NCBI GenBank assembly: GCA_004154925.1
Contig: QJNS01000744.1
Span: 4,150-68,149, forward strand
Origin: Monosporascus cannonballus
Taxonomy: Eukaryota; Ascomycota; Sordariomycetes; Xylariales
Direction of reading: 5' to 3'
DNA length: 64,000 nucleotides
Shown here: positions 1-13,050 of the stretch, in pieces
How the letters are laid out: every line of letters begins with the position of its first letter
How positions within the stretch are numbered: position 1 is the first letter of the stretch
Made by a program: the position numbers and the translations under genes
The notes under the pieces: generated by a model
What the model saw: the letters and a program-made list of their open reading frames with translations, nothing else
What the model was told of the DNA's origin: nothing
Databases searched by the model: none

Positions 1-1335
1 CCCCCACCCCCCCGGGGCCCCCCCCCCCCCCCCACAAATCAGAGAACAGAATCCAGAGCCCGTGTTTTTGCGAGAGAGCAAAGACGGCAATTCTCGCGGG
101 GAAAATTAGGAGCGGGCGTCGCGGTAGGGAGGCCCCCTGATTGGCTCGTCCTGGCCTGAGTGCCTAACTCGGGCCCCTGAGCGACAGCCCCCGTCGTAGG
201 CTGGTTTCGCCTGGGGCTCCTGTAACGCAGCTGAGACGCACGCATGGGCCTACTAACCTATGACAGACAGGCAGGCCCTGATAGCAAGCCTTTCGCTGCC
301 TCTTTCTTGAACGACAGTAAGCGCCGCCGGACGGGACCGAAGCGGCCAGCTGGGCAAAGCTGCCGGTCCGACCAGGTGCGTGTTTATTACTTTTCGCATC
401 TGAAAAAGATCCTTCTAATGATACTATTGGAGGTTTGAGAAGTCACCTGGGCAACTCCTAACAATTAAACTAATCGGTATTTGGAAGACGCCGATAACTA
501 CCTGCTCTTTAAGAGGAGGAGCAGCCGCCTAAGGAGATGATAGTGTGGCTTGAAAGGAATGATGCTCTCTTACTGGGGAGCTTGTGGGGCTTATTTAAAG
601 GATACCCATCTTTTCGGCATCGAGATACATATGACGCCATAGAAGCATGAGGGAAAACCTCACACCTCAAACCGCTGGCATAGCGCCCGTTATGGCCTTA
701 CGCAGCGTCCCGAGACTAGAAGATAGACTGGGGGATACTCTCAATCGAGTTGCCTGAGCAGAAGCGAGATTCATCGAATGTAACATGTACCGACCGAGAA
801 GCGATAAACACTAACTGCAGGATAACTTATACACGGTAGTATGTATACGTGTGTGTGTGGTCTAAGACATCCATCCTGTAGGGCTAGAGAAACGAAAGCA
901 TCGCATTGCCAGCGAACCGTAAATACCATGCATGTCATGTACTAACCAGCCTCATTATGCAAGCCTGGTTGGTGTCTATTGTTCCCATCTCACGCAAACG
1001 ATGCGAAAGCTTCATGGTACAAAGGTGGATGGTTCATTATAGTAAGTCCAAGGTGCGCCGCGGAGATACGAATGGTGCCGAAAACAACGTAACATCAAAC
1101 CAGAGCCATCATGGCGTATTCCCCATGAACTTCATTCTCATTGTCTCCTGCAAATAGCTCTATCCACGACACATGCCATGTTCGTGCGCGTAATCCGTCA
1201 AGGAAACCCAAACCCGCAATGATGGATCGATCAAGACGCCAGGAACTCAGGCGTCAAAATAGCAGTCTGAGGGGTATACAGAGCTGGGTTTCATTTTGTC
1301 GTCGACTCCCTGTCCCAGTCGTTGCCACAAACATC
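1..1335. other. Intergenic, no gene recognised
   Basis: Positions 1-33 are almost pure C with a short G interruption, a low-complexity tract that may mark a difficult assembly edge. The rest has only short open frames without recognisable protein character. It lies downstream of the Ubc4 gene, so its right end should hold that gene's 3' UTR. Confidence 0.5.
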
Positions 1336-2400
<1,065 letters not shown>

Positions 2401-3933
2401 TGTGTAGGTGTGAGAGGGATGTGAGTGTCGGAAGGGTGTAAGCCTCGTCTCGACTATGTGTTGTTTCTGACGCCGCTGTAGTTGTGAACAAGCGAGGCTA
2501 TCTATATCGAGGAAGTCAGTAATGGAAAGTGGAAGAATAAGATTGGTACGTTTGGATTATTTTGAGTAGGGTTCGCTGGGCATAGGCACGGGTGTTTGGG
2601 GGTGAATCACAGGCAATGAACAATAGGCCAGGGGGGGGTAATATGGTCCTCAAAGGATATTTGCAGTCCTTGTAGGAAGCGGAGAGGACATACCAGAATA
2701 TAATGAATGAGAAAATGTGATTAATACAGTTTAGTCGCGAGGTGAACAGATGGCGGTATGTATTCCGCCTTGTCGAGATGGTGGTTGTTGGTAAGTTGTC
2801 GCCAGAGATTGCTGATGCAATGGAATGGATGATGAGTGTTTCGGGGTTAGAAGAAGATTTGGCACAAGGTTAGTGGGGGGAGAGGGAGGGAGAAAATGGA
2901 CAGCCGTTTTGTTGGTTTTTTTTTGGCACTGGGAACCTGGAAGAACAACCAGGAGACGGAATTGGGACGGCGGCACCTGGAACCTGGGAATGAGTGGGAT
3001 TTTTGGACTGGAGCAACCGACCCCAGCAGGTGTACCAAGGTACATAACCGGGATAATCTGCTAACAAAAGAATAAATGCTCTATCGCCTTCCATCGACTG
3101 CCAGGTGATAGGCTGCAAGAACCCAAAGGACGGTTGTTGACTTACACTTTCCAGCCCAATGGCAACCAAGAACCCACCAACGATATGTGTGGCGTCCTAA
3201 CTGCACACACAGCGCTTACAAAGTTACAACGTACTGCTGCTTACCCTGGAGTCGATTTGCCCAGGGCTGCCAGCCGGGTAGGTGCACCCATGCCACCTCA
3301 GCTGGCAGGAACCGGCGAAAGAATTTCCGCCTCGGTTTCCATTCAGTTTCCCATCCAGAAATTCTCGAGTGCAGCCACTCTTGGGCTTATTAATCATGAC
3401 TATATGTGTATTGTATTCGTTGATGTATGATTCAGCTTGAACCTTCATGCGTCCATAAAAGACAGGCTATGCCGGTTACCTGATCTACTGAATTCGGCCT
3501 GCGCCTTACACCGATGATGCATATCAATCCGGCTGACTCGGAGATCTTATCCACGTGTGCAGCCGACTACTACCGAAAGGTATTGGCGTGGTTTGGATCA
3601 ATATATGATTTATTCGGAGTAGGACGTCTTGGTACCACATCATTTTGCTCGGTCAAAGAACTCTTTCACACCGCAAAAGAAGATCGCACAACTGTCCGGG
3701 CGCCGTCCAAGTCGCGAGTGCCATGCCAGATGGAGTAAAGAGAGTAAATACCTCGTAGACCGCCTCCACCGCAAGAATGGTTGCGCCACTCATCTTTTTG
3801 CTTGGGCTCTATCGGGTAGCCTAGACATCCACTTTTCCTCCACCGTGAGGGTTGTTAACAGATCCTCAGGCACATATCGCGAAAAAGCGGGCGAATAGAT
3901 GCAGTGTATATCTTTTTCGGGCGTCGGTAGTAT
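2401..3933. other. Intergenic: ubc4 upstream region and glutaryl-CoA dehydrogenase 3' flank
   Basis: No convincing gene. The stretch separates two minus-strand genes, so the left part should hold the ubc4 promoter and 5' UTR. The overlapping open frames at 2731-3169 lie in purine-rich and pyrimidine-rich sequence and have no recognisable domain. Confidence 0.5.
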
Positions 3934-5368
3934 CTATTCGGCGAACGCCTGTATTCCCGTTATCGCTCTCCCAAGTATGAGGCCTGCACTAGGCATTAGT
4001 ACCTCTCATATGTGAAGAGGGAGGGGAGCACTTACTGTGGATATCGCTCTGCCCTTCATAGGTCTGCGTCACGAACAAGTTGGCCACGTGTCTACCGATG
4101 CCATATTCATCACTAACCGCGTTCCCGCCGAAGATCTCCTGGAGCACCCTCGCATTCATCAGTGCGCGGTCGCAGTTCTGCCTCTTCACCATGCTGATCA
4201 TCTCGGGCGTTGCCTTGCCCTCGTCCTTTAGGCGGCCGACCTGTATTGCCGCCAAGACACCGTAGGCGGCGTCCGTTGCGGCATCGGCAAGCTTCTTCTG
4301 TACTAGCTGATACTTTGCGAGGGGGTTGTCCTTAAACTGTTTGCGCTCCAAGGCATATGCCCTTGCCCTTGAGATACAGTCCTCGAGAGCGCCCATCGTG
4401 CCCATCGCGATGCCGTAGCGGGCGCTATTTAAGCATGCAAAGGGGCCCTTGAGCCCTTCGATACCGGGAAACATATTTGCCTCGGGCACGGGGCAGTCAT
4501 CGAGCCGAATCATGCCCGTAATGCTCGCCCTCAGTCCATTCTTGTTCTTAATCGGCGGGGTATCCAGCGTACCCGGCGGGCAATCCCTCCTGTCTACCAG
4601 GAAGCCCCTGATCTTGCCCGTCTCCTGGAGCTTCGCCCAGACCATGAGCACATCGGCGATCGGCGAGTTCGTGATCCAGGTCTTGGCGCCGCGGAGCAGG
4701 AGGTACCCCTTCTTGGACGGGTGCGGCCGTGCCGTCGTCTCCATGGAACCGGGGTCGCTGCCGTGGTCCGGCTCCGTGAGGCCGAAGGCGCCCAGCAGCT
4801 TGCCCTTCGCCATGTCCGGTAGATACTTCTCCTTCAGCTCGGCCGTGCCGAACGCGTGGATGCCACCCATAACGAGGGACGACTGCACAGACATGGCCGA
4901 CCGGTAGCCGCTGTCGACGCGCTCCACCGCCCGCGTAACGAGCCCCGACGCCACCGTAGACACGCCAGCGCAGCCGTAACCTTCGAGGCTCGCGCCCAGG
5001 AGGCCTAGCTCGCCCATCTCGCGTAGGATCGCGGGGTCGTAATGCTCGTCACGGTAGGCCTCTGTAGATGCGCTCTGGTTAGCGTCCCGGGCCGAGTCGT
5101 GCAGCCATGGGCCGAGACGATGCAGACTAGGTAGGCTAAATCACTTACGGAGCACCCGCGGTAGCAACCGCTCCTGGCTGTACCGCTCTGCCGTCTCCGA
5201 GATGGCGATCTCTTCCTCGGTGAAGAGCGTGCTGCTCGCTAGCGGGTCTTCCCAGTTGAATGCTGGCGCCGACGTCGTCGAGGCATGACGCCCCCCCGCG
5301 GCTGCTGCTCGCAGCCTCAATGGAGTGGCCAGAGGCCTGGTGCACTGTCGAATCGCTGGACGGAACAT
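3934..5368 (-). CDS. Glutaryl-CoA dehydrogenase, mitochondrial
   Basis: Acyl-CoA dehydrogenase-family flavoenzyme that oxidises and decarboxylates glutaryl-CoA to crotonyl-CoA in lysine and tryptophan breakdown, in the mitochondrial matrix with FAD. Three minus-strand exons, 5368-5149, 5061-4036 and 3983-3934, join at GT-AG sites into 432 codons (431 aa), close to the roughly 438 aa of animal enzymes. The N-terminus is rich in Arg, Ala and Ser with no acidic residue before about residue 40, a typical mitochondrial presequence. Family landmarks are MGELGLLG, GYGCAGVS, ERVDSGYRSAMSVQSSLV, FGLTEPDHGSDP, KTWITNSP, LNSARYGIAMG and the C-terminal TYEGQSDIH, whose Glu (about residue 409) matches the catalytic base. 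The last exon ends LILGRAITGIQAFAE, as in the family, which supports the final intron. Other acyl-CoA dehydrogenases lack this combination. Confidence 0.95.
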
Positions 5369-5639
5369 TGCTGCTCTTTCGAGCTGATTCGCGAAGAGTG
5401 AGCCGAAGATCGAGGGCCGTTCATTTTGTACAATGGGTGAGGGATGGAGCGCCGCGAAGCCGAGGTCCAGTCGGAACGCCGCCCGCTATGATTTCGGACA
5501 CTGTTCAATCACCGGCACTAACCTTCTGTAGCCGTACGTAAAAGCCCACCCGAGATCGGCGAGAGTTGGAACATGGCTCGTCTTCACATTACATGTTTAA
5601 TAAAGAGGAATAACATAAGCTTACGATTGTTTAATGCCC

Positions 5640-5679
<40 letters not shown>

Positions 5680-5684
5680 ATATA
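5640..5684. repeat. Compound (TA)n(TG)n microsatellite
   Basis: About nine TA units are followed directly by about ten TG units and a short TATA tail, in AT-rich intergenic sequence upstream of the minus-strand glutaryl-CoA dehydrogenase gene. Confidence 0.9.
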
Positions 5685-6022
5685 AAAACTCTTCCGGCTA
5701 ACCCTGTAATGAACTTGTAGCGTTCATTTATTCCGTCTCCTCTCTTATTTTACTTTATTTTATGTGCAAGATATTTTTCACTCATGTACATTTCCCCTTT
5801 TTGGGACTCACATACTCACTCACCCAAAGGTCTTCGGTTGCGGCGTTCTTACGCCGGTTTTGCAAGTTTTATAAGGAATAGTCGAGCAGTTGCATCTAAA
5901 CATACTGGAGATAGGCATATGTCTCATTATCGGATATTCGTCATAAATAGGACTGTTTCACGGCTTCTTTGAAGAGCATACCTAGGTGGGCGGCCCTTGC
6001 CGTCATTCCACAGCTCCCGACG

Positions 6023-6054
<32 letters not shown>
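6023..6054. repeat. 32-base C homopolymer
   Basis: Uninterrupted run of 32 C. Such a run is unstable in replication and sequencing, so its true length is uncertain. Confidence 0.9.
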
Positions 6055-6055
<1 letters not shown>

Positions 6056-6322
6056 AACCACACTCTGGAAAGTGCGTTTCAGAGCCCCTTGTGACGTTCA
6101 TGAGCGTCACGGCATGTAACACGATTAAACCCTCCTTCGCATGTTCCACTGGAGTCCACGATTACAAAACACCCTCTCCGACTCAACACCTAAAATCCCT
6201 CTACGACCATGCCCCTATTCGGCACTATATGGGAATTATCCTAAAGCTGTATCAGTATCATATTCCTCGTAGCTTCTCGCCCTTCTCAAGCCTACGCTAG
6301 AGATCTCAATGTTTCCGTTGAT

Positions 6323-7710
6323 ATGCGTATCCCAGCTCATGCAGCATCACTGGCCAACGTCGAGGGAGACTCACTCTCGTCCCTTGAACCAGCAACGACC
6401 AGGTCAGCAAGCGTGGGCCCCGCCAGAGACGCTGCTCACAGATACCGCTCCCCTGACCACAGATCGGCCTTTTTCTCAGAGCCCCCTTCGGAGAGCGGTC
6501 GAGAGCGCGAAGATGACCACTGGCTTTTCACGATAGAAAGGGACAATGCTTCCCAACTCCCGGCTACCTCGAGAGTATTACGCAGCCACAAAGCCGGGAG
6601 GACCTCAGAGAGTTCTTGTGCAGAATTCTTGCCGGCGCTCAGCGTAACTTCAGCGCTCTCGGGTAATCCTGGAAAGAGTTAGGAACAGAAGATACAGGAA
6701 GATCTCGTCTCCGCCTGGTTATTTTCCACGACCGGCCTTGACGGCCCTCTAAGTGCTAGGTCTGGCAGCATAGGAACTGTTCGCAGGCCTCTAAGCACTC
6801 CAAATACCAGGCCTTCGACGCCCAGCGCCAATGATTTGGCCAGTCCCCAACGGCTAAGAACGAAGATTTGGGGCACGATCGACTGGGCGAAGAGTTTGCC
6901 CAGGAGAAAACCCCGGCACCAGCACAACACCTCCGAAGCATCGTTACCGAAACCACCATCGCGAAGGCCGTTCGGTGGGTTTCGTTCCACGGCCGGCCAA
7001 CTGAAAGACAAAAGTTGTGAGGGACCAGTCCCGGACGCCCGGGCCCAAGGCCTCGCTCCCGTACATTCCAGAAATCCCCGAAGTCCCCGCGATGGCATCT
7101 TTCTCTTTTCCTCCAGATCGTGCCCGGAGTTATGTTGTCCGTCGAGCGAGTTTGAATGGTGCGCTTCTTTGAAGTTGAAGGTCAGCCATGCCTATCCGGT
7201 TCTCTTGTTTCCGAGTTTGACTCTAGGTAGAGCAGCGATAGCCGACACCCTCCTCCCCGGGGACGTCATCACCATCATCCCAACGTCTGCGATGTCAGGA
7301 ATCTCCGGTCTCTGGGCCGCAGGATAGGCCGCCGCCATTCACGGTCATCTACCAAGTCGACGCGCTCCGACTTCCCAGCACCCCAAGATGGCAAGGAACG
7401 GCGGCTGCTCTCGCGCTATCCGGCCGATGCCTGGCCGTCGTCGGGCGACGAGACGCCGATCTACAACACGCCGGAGTCGCATGAGCTACCGTTCCTGCAA
7501 AACTTCCCTGCCGGGAGCTATATCGACCCCTTGGCTACGGGTCCCGTGACGATTGCTATCGGGGAGCTGGATCGACTGTCTTCGCGGGCGCGTCGGAGTG
7601 GAAGCCGGAGCGAGGCGGCGCTGAGCGGCTCTTCTGCCTCGACGACGGCCACGAGGCGGGGGCGGAGACGCAGGACGGCGAGCCGCTTGTCAGAGGTTAT
7701 GTATACCTAG
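6323..7710 (+). CDS. Hypothetical Ser/Arg/Pro-rich, probably disordered protein
   Basis: I do not recognise this protein. A consistent model has exons 6323-6643, 6698-7180 and 7231-7710, all in phase 0, with introns of 54 and 50 nt (donors GTAACT and GTCAGC, acceptors ATACAG and GGTAG), giving 427 residues. The first intron removes the only in-frame TAG at 6680; an alternative acceptor at 6688 adds three residues. The product starts MRIPAHAASLANVEGD, is rich in Ser, Arg and Pro, and has a basic Arg-rich stretch near the C-terminus (ATRRGRRRRTASRL). No transmembrane segment or catalytic motif is visible. The last exon has strongly coding-like base use; the part at 7015-7180 is the least certain, and a longer second intron is possible. 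The protein may be nuclear or scaffold-like, but that is only a guess from composition. Confidence 0.5.
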
Positions 7711-8819
7711 ATAGATAGCTCAATTACTGGCCCTCCCTAGCACCTAGCCGGGCACCATTAGTGCTGTTAATATATACGAGACGCTCCTCACAAAGAACAG
7801 TTTGCCTGTTCCAAAATTATCCCCCATCAGCCTGGGACCCCTTATACATCAGAAGCCCAAGATTGCTCATCAGGCCTCCGTCCCGCGTCCTTGCTACCTA
7901 GCTAGTGCTTCCATGACTGGCATCATAAGAGCCCTAGCAACCGATGAAATATGCTAAACGCCAGGTCGCTATATATGATCCATACGGTTATGTCTGTGAA
8001 TGCTTAGAAAGTGATCGGTGAGATCTTTCTCCGCCTGGTACCGAGTCTCAATGCAGGCGCCCTTCAATTGTTATTACGCCCTGAGCTTCGGACGAGGGGG
8101 GACGGTCATGTATCATCGTTACCCTCTCGCCAGCCGCGATGAAGCCATGGTAGTCCGCTCTCGAAAAGACTCCGACTGATGTACAATGATAATATCGTAG
8201 CGTCCCTTCTCTGTTGCATCACCAATACCGTATTACTATCCAGACCATGCCCAGTTACGGACCGCTGAAGTTGACACGGATAGCCCCTGATTACGACAAC
8301 GGCATATCGGAACGTTGCATTCAATGTGCTTTTTTATGCCAGCTGATATCTCCCGGCTTGTACCTATGAACCCTTTTTATTCTCTTGTACTTTCCCGGTT
8401 GGGACGGCACCCCTAGATATGCCACTTTTTCCTCCATATGCGTGAGGGCCGGAGTCGAGGTTTGGACGGTCGATAATTTCGTGGACCTGGTCGGCGTCAG
8501 CTGGCTACCTGTGAGCCGCCCCGCAGGGCCCCGAGCATTCCTCTGAATGACTTAACACGAAAACCCTCATAGCGAAGCCCCGTCTCCCGACCGCATCGCG
8601 GGCCGAAACGTAGAGAAAAGGTCATAGACGTATTTCATCATTACCACCACTCATCCACGCGTCCATGTCCGTGTATGCCCACCCCGTCCTATATTTGTGT
8701 ATCCTCGTCCCCATTAATCTCACAAAAGATAGACGTCCCTAGCATCTCCTTCCGTCCCGGAAGTGCGAGCGACATCTCGTCTCCTCTCCCCTTAGGCCGA
8801 GCCTCGCCTCACCTCTAAG
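7711..8819. other. Intergenic, no gene recognised
   Basis: Lies between two convergent gene models and should hold both 3' UTRs. Only short, unconvincing open frames. Confidence 0.5.
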
Positions 8820-9250
8820 CTAGGGCTGCTTCCTGGCGGCGAGGTCGTGCAGGTCGCCCGTCTCGCCGACGAGCACGCGGCCGCCCGAGTGGACGTCGGC
8901 CCTCTTGGGGCCCTTGGCCACGGCATCGTCGACCTGGTCCTTGACCTTCTCGGCGTACGCCTCCATGCTGCCGCCGAGGTCGGCGTCGGGCCGCTTCGTG
9001 CCGTAGCTGTCCGCCGTCTCCGCGATGATGTTGCTGTTTTTCCGGCGGAGGAGAAGGCCCCCGTTGGTTAGTCACGCGTGGCTGTCGTACGGCGACGGCA
9101 GAGAAGCCGAGCCGCGTGCGTGGCGCTGGCGCGTGTGGGCGAGGGGGACACTTACGCTGCTTGGCCGTGCTGGTTGGCGTCGAGGGGCTTCTGCTCGAGC
9201 TGCTCCGAGTGCCCCGCGCGGGTGTCGCGGCTGCTGTAGGTGGTCGACAT
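8820..9250 (-). CDS. Small hydrophilic hypothetical protein, 102 aa
   Basis: Not recognised by function. Two minus-strand exons, 9250-9156 and 9033-8820, join at GTAAGT...CAG into 103 codons including the stop. The protein starts MSTTYSSRDTRAG, is rich in Gln, His and Asp in exon 1, and in exon 2 has an amphipathic segment SMEAYAEKVKDQVDDAV followed by GGRVLVGETGDLHDLAAR. There is no signal peptide, membrane segment or cysteine. The Lys/Glu/Asp/Ala composition resembles small stress-type soluble proteins, which is weak evidence. Coding potential is supported by strong third-position GC in exon 2 and clean splice sites. Frames on the other strand in this interval are shadows. Confidence 0.75.
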
Positions 9251-10713
9251 GGCTGACTGATGGTTGTTCAATGTGGATTGGTAGGTTGGTAAGAGGTACT
9301 GTCTGAGATGTTGCTGAGGGTCGCAAAGGGTTCAGATAGACAAAGGTATGTTATTGATAGTGAGATCTACGTGTAGTGAGATTTAGAATTGTTGGGATCG
9401 AAGGCGAATGGCATGTAATTACGTAGGTAGCGGCCGCGAGAGCTACATATTCAAATGCTTATACCGAGATGCTGTGCGGGCTGAGTGACGCAATTGTGGG
9501 CGACATGTATTACCGGACTTTGGACGGACCAGTCTTCGGCGACCAATGAGTGGCCTCGCTTGGACGCCGGAGCAATGAGGTAATTGCTGCAGGTGGATTT
9601 TGACAGGGCAAGTAGGTAGCGGCGGGTACGCAGCTCAACTTATACGTAGGAAGCCTCAAGTAACGGGTTTAGGGCTTTTGAATTCGACTTCGTCATCGTA
9701 GTTATACGAGTGCTCTTCCACAATATCGAGGAAATGGCCGTGTTAGTTAAAGTATATATACCCTCTAGCATCAGAGAATCGGGTGTGCTACAAGAGGAAC
9801 CTTCCAGGCCTAGTGGCGTTAGGTCTGGACGAATATTTCGGAGGAGTTGCGCTGTGGTGCGGCTTGCATTAGTACGATCATGAGGAGTTCTTGTGAAGTG
9901 AACGTACAGGTAGGTGGTGTCATAACCTAGATACCAACCAACCCTGGCCTGCAGTGCAATGACTTTCCCGTAGGTGGCTCAGGGAGCGGGGGGGGGGGAA
10001 GGTGTAGCACTTCGTAGTGCATAATCACTTCCACAGCAGAATACGGCGGCGCCTGGACGGTTCATAGGAGCAGCAACCTAGGCGCTGCCCTACGCATAAC
10101 TCCCCGGAGACGTCCGCCGGAAAGCCCTTGTTCGGCCTTTTGCGGGGGGGCGTGGTTGGCCAAGGTCCCTAACCTAGTTAAAAAGGAGTCGTCTCCAACT
10201 ATGACGGACGGATACCCGTCTAAGATATTCATGAGCCGGATGAGCCGTTAGAGCAATGCAAAAAATGGATTGGGAAATTCCGGGGGTTCGTGCCTGTGAC
10301 AGGAGGGCTACCTAAGTGGAACCGCCGGCTTCTAGCTAGGGGAGGCGAAGGCGTGTGGTCTCCCCTTGAAGCGGCGTGCATCACGTCCGGCGGGGACATA
10401 GAGTTCCTTGGTCCACTACACGATAAGGACGGAGGGAGCCCTGGAGGTATCCAGTGTGACAGGGCCGCATCTCACGGGAGGAACATATTCACATCTGACA
10501 GGAGCGATGCCTGCGCCGGCGTCGTCTGCCACAGCTGCAGGAGTTCATCCCCGTCGCGTAGATGACTTCGATTCTTTTTTCTGTTCTGAAAACCATGCGC
10601 ATTATGCCATACACCCCGAAACGCCATGCAATGCCGTGACAATAACCAGACAGCCCACCCCTGATGACCCGGATAACAGGAGCCCCAGGCGACAAAATAA
10701 TTAATACCCCTCC
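9251..10713. other. Intergenic, no gene recognised
   Basis: Holds the upstream region of the 102-aa gene and the 3' flank of sys1. A G-rich run lies near 9990. Open frames at 10290-10717 on both strands overlap each other and show no domain. Confidence 0.45.
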
Positions 10714-11517
10714 TCACCGGTCGTCATTCCTTTTCAGACCGACCATCTCGTACTCGCCGCCACCACCACCGTCTCTTCCCCTGCCCCTGCCCCTCCCCCT
10801 GGAGAAGCCAACCTCCTCGTCATCGCCGCCCTCGGACCTGCCAGCGGTCCCGTTCTCGAGATCCGAGGGATCCGTTGCGGAGGCGCCTTCGCTGGCGCCC
10901 CTCCCGCCGCCGCCGCCGCCGCCGCCGCCGAAGTTTATGGGTCGCAGCTCGCGCCACCGGCAGCCGTAGGTGCCGCCGGCGACGGTGAGGGCGCTGGACG
11001 CGACCATGGTCACCCACCACATGGCGTTGCGCGGCAGGAAGCCCGTATATAGCGTCACGGCGAGCAGGTGGATGAAGTGCAGGGTGAGGGCGAAGTCGAG
11101 GACGAGCTTGGAGCGCGAGATCAGGGCCACCATTGCGACGATGCTGTTTTTTTGGGGGGGTTTTTTGTAATTAGCGCCATACATACATCACTCATACCCC
11201 GCGCGCGCCCGTGTTTTCGCGAGATGACGGCCGAGGTGGAAAAGGGGCAGGGGTAGGGGGAACACGTACACGGCGCCGGCGCAGCATAGCCAGACGAATC
11301 CCATCAGCCAACCCTGGGTCGTGTCGCCGCGCAGGCTGCTCCAGCCGAACACGAGGTCCAGGCTGAACTGCGACCCGGCCACGAGCGTCGTGAAGAGCAT
11401 CAGCACCAGCGCCGCGGCGTAGTAGATACCCTGCAGCGCGGCGATCTGGCCCAGGATCCGGAGCGGCGGCAGCTCGGCGATGGCGCCGGAGCGCGGGGGT
11501 CTCCTCCGCCGGGCCAT
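10714..11517 (-). CDS. sys1: Golgi membrane protein Sys1
   Basis: Sys1 is the Golgi/TGN receptor that recruits the Arl3/ARFRP1 GTPase and so the Arl1-golgin trafficking machinery. Two minus-strand exons, 11517-11270 and 11143-10714, join at GTACGT...CAG into 226 codons (225 aa). Four hydrophobic segments are visible: ILGQIAALQGIYYAAALV, the splice-spanning GFVWLCCAGAVIVAMVAL, FALTLHFIHLLAVTLYTGF and WWVTMVASSALTVAGG. The family signature is the segment KLVLDFALTLHFIHLL followed by the WW pair and RELRPINF. After residue ~155 comes a fungal extension: a run of Gly (GCC-type triplet repeat), an acidic segment, then an RGRGRGR and Gly-run tail. Metazoan Sys1 is about 156 aa, so this C-terminal low-complexity tail is an addition. 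Call by family resemblance; the start is well placed just before a basic N-terminus. Confidence 0.9.
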
Positions 11518-12444
11518 TCTTCCTCGTATGAGAAGGCTTTTACTTTATCTTACGTATGAGTTGTTCGGGTTCAGCGAGGCGAGAGACGAGTCGAGAAGTG
11601 CGGCGGCGAGCAAAGGTAACTGTTTAAGTGCTGTTGGAATACGGTGTCATGAAGGAGTGGATCGAATGAGAAAATGAAAGTTGGAAGCCTGGGTTGCGAT
11701 CCGTGGCGCTATAAGGATATCATGTCTGTCTAACGGGTTATCGCATGCGGCATGCGTCTGGCTCTATGCCTTCCTTCTACCTGCAGCTCGTGATGCTGTA
11801 AGGGTAACGCCGCGAAGTGGGATTTGTATTGAAAGTGGTATTTTTCAGGCCGGCCGAAGTGGTAATCACGGGAAATGTCATGGGGGTCCTGCACGAAACG
11901 ACGATGATGCTATCGGTGCCTGTCGGGTGCCTGCATGGGACCTGGGATTGCCTTAGGACAGCTCTAATCTAAAGGGACTCGTGCTACCTAGTACTAGGTA
12001 GGGGCTCAGCGGCCACTTCGCGTGGACTGCCCCCAACGCTGACGTACCACAGTAACCAAATGCACCCATCTCAGTCCAGGCCTGGGAGGCTGCATAGAGT
12101 CCCTACGCTAAGTAAGGCTCTGTGCTAACTAAGCCCATTACAGTCACCGCCCTGAGCTACTTGCCCCACCATCCATTTTATCTAATTTCTGCCCTCACGT
12201 GCAGCTACCGCGGGAAGCTACGTACTTAAGGCTCTCCGATAGAGCTTATCTATCTTGCATAGTACGCCGCTGTATCAAAGGGATTAATGACGAAAGAGCT
12301 CTGAGCTCAAATACCTACAGAACAGGCTCGGACAAGATTCCGAGCAAGGCGGGCCCTCAATTACAACAAGAATCGATACCGCATCTACGACCTCGACTCA
12401 CAAATATACTCCCGGCTCGACCCGGTTGATTCCCCGCCGCGACG
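11518..12444. other. Intergenic, divergent promoter region of sys1 and coa6
   Basis: Separates the minus-strand sys1 and plus-strand coa6 start codons, so both promoters should lie here. A perfect 16-bp palindrome, TACCTAGTACTAGGTA, is at 11985-12000. No gene seen. Confidence 0.55.
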
Positions 12445-12995
12445 ATGGGACTCTTCGGCTTCCTCTCCTCGGCCGAGGACAAGCGCAAGGAGGAGATCCG
12501 CACGGGGGCCGTGGCGCCCGACCGGTCGGAGCGCCAGCGCTGCTGGGACGCCCGCGACGCCTTCTGGCGGTGTCTCGACAAGCACGACGTCGTCGACTCG
12601 CTGAGCGGCGAGGGCAAGAGGATCGCGGACCGCGAGTGCGCCCCCGAGCACAGGGTCTTCGAGCGCGACTGCGCCAGCGCCTGGGTGGGTTCTCTTTCTT
12701 TCCCTCCATTCCATCCCGTACATACACGCGAGGAGGCGCGGCTATCTGGCTGGTCCCGTTCGGCTAGCTAGCCGGATAGTACCTACTTACTTACGATAAT
12801 GTGTTGGGAAATGCTCTGTACGCCGCCCGCCTGCTGGCTAGCTAACGTGCGAGATGCATCCAGGTGACGTATTTCAAGAAGTACAGGGTCGCCGAGTACC
12901 AGAAGAAGAAGACTTTCGAGAGGCTGGAGAAGGAGGGTGCGAATAAGATGCCCGTCCAGAGCTCGAGGGATCTGCCAGCGACGGCGGGGAGGTGA
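12445..12995 (+). CDS. coa6: Cytochrome c oxidase assembly factor Coa6 (Cox12-like twin CX9C/CX10C)
   Basis: Coa6 is a small intermembrane-space protein of mitochondria that helps insert copper into Cox2 (CuA site) during complex IV assembly. Two plus-strand exons, 12445-12684 and 12864-12995, give 123 aa; the intron runs GTGGGT...CCAG. The helical hairpin is marked by Cys33 and Cys43 with nine residues between, then Cys65 and Cys76 with ten between, the pattern that separates Coa6 from other twin-CX9C proteins. After the second pair comes WVTYFKKYRVAEYQKKK, also typical of the family. No presequence is expected: import goes through Mia40. Cytochrome c oxidase subunit VIb (Cox12) is the main alternative. 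Confidence 0.92.
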
Positions 12996-13020
12996 TGAGG
13001 GGTTTCTGGGATAGCGGCGC

Positions 13021-13050
13021 GGGACGGCGCGGGACGGCGCGGGACGGCGC
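13021..13050. repeat. 10-bp tandem repeat, three copies
   Basis: GGGACGGCGC is repeated three times exactly, with a degenerate fourth copy following, about 25 nt after the coa6 stop and so probably in its 3' UTR. Confidence 0.85.

Larger units (their letters stand above)
5369..6322. other. Intergenic with simple repeats
   Basis: No gene supported. Contains a TA/TG microsatellite and a 32-base C homopolymer, listed separately. The open frame at 5986-6300 runs through the C homopolymer (poly-Pro) and is probably chance. Confidence 0.5.

Noticed and set aside
2731..3169. Overlapping frames between ubc4 and glutaryl-CoA dehydrogenase
   Set aside because: Pro/Ser-rich products from pyrimidine-biased DNA on both strands; more likely the ubc4 upstream region.
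5986..6300. 104-codon frame with poly-Pro
   Set aside because: Depends on the C homopolymer, whose length is unreliable, and has no further support.
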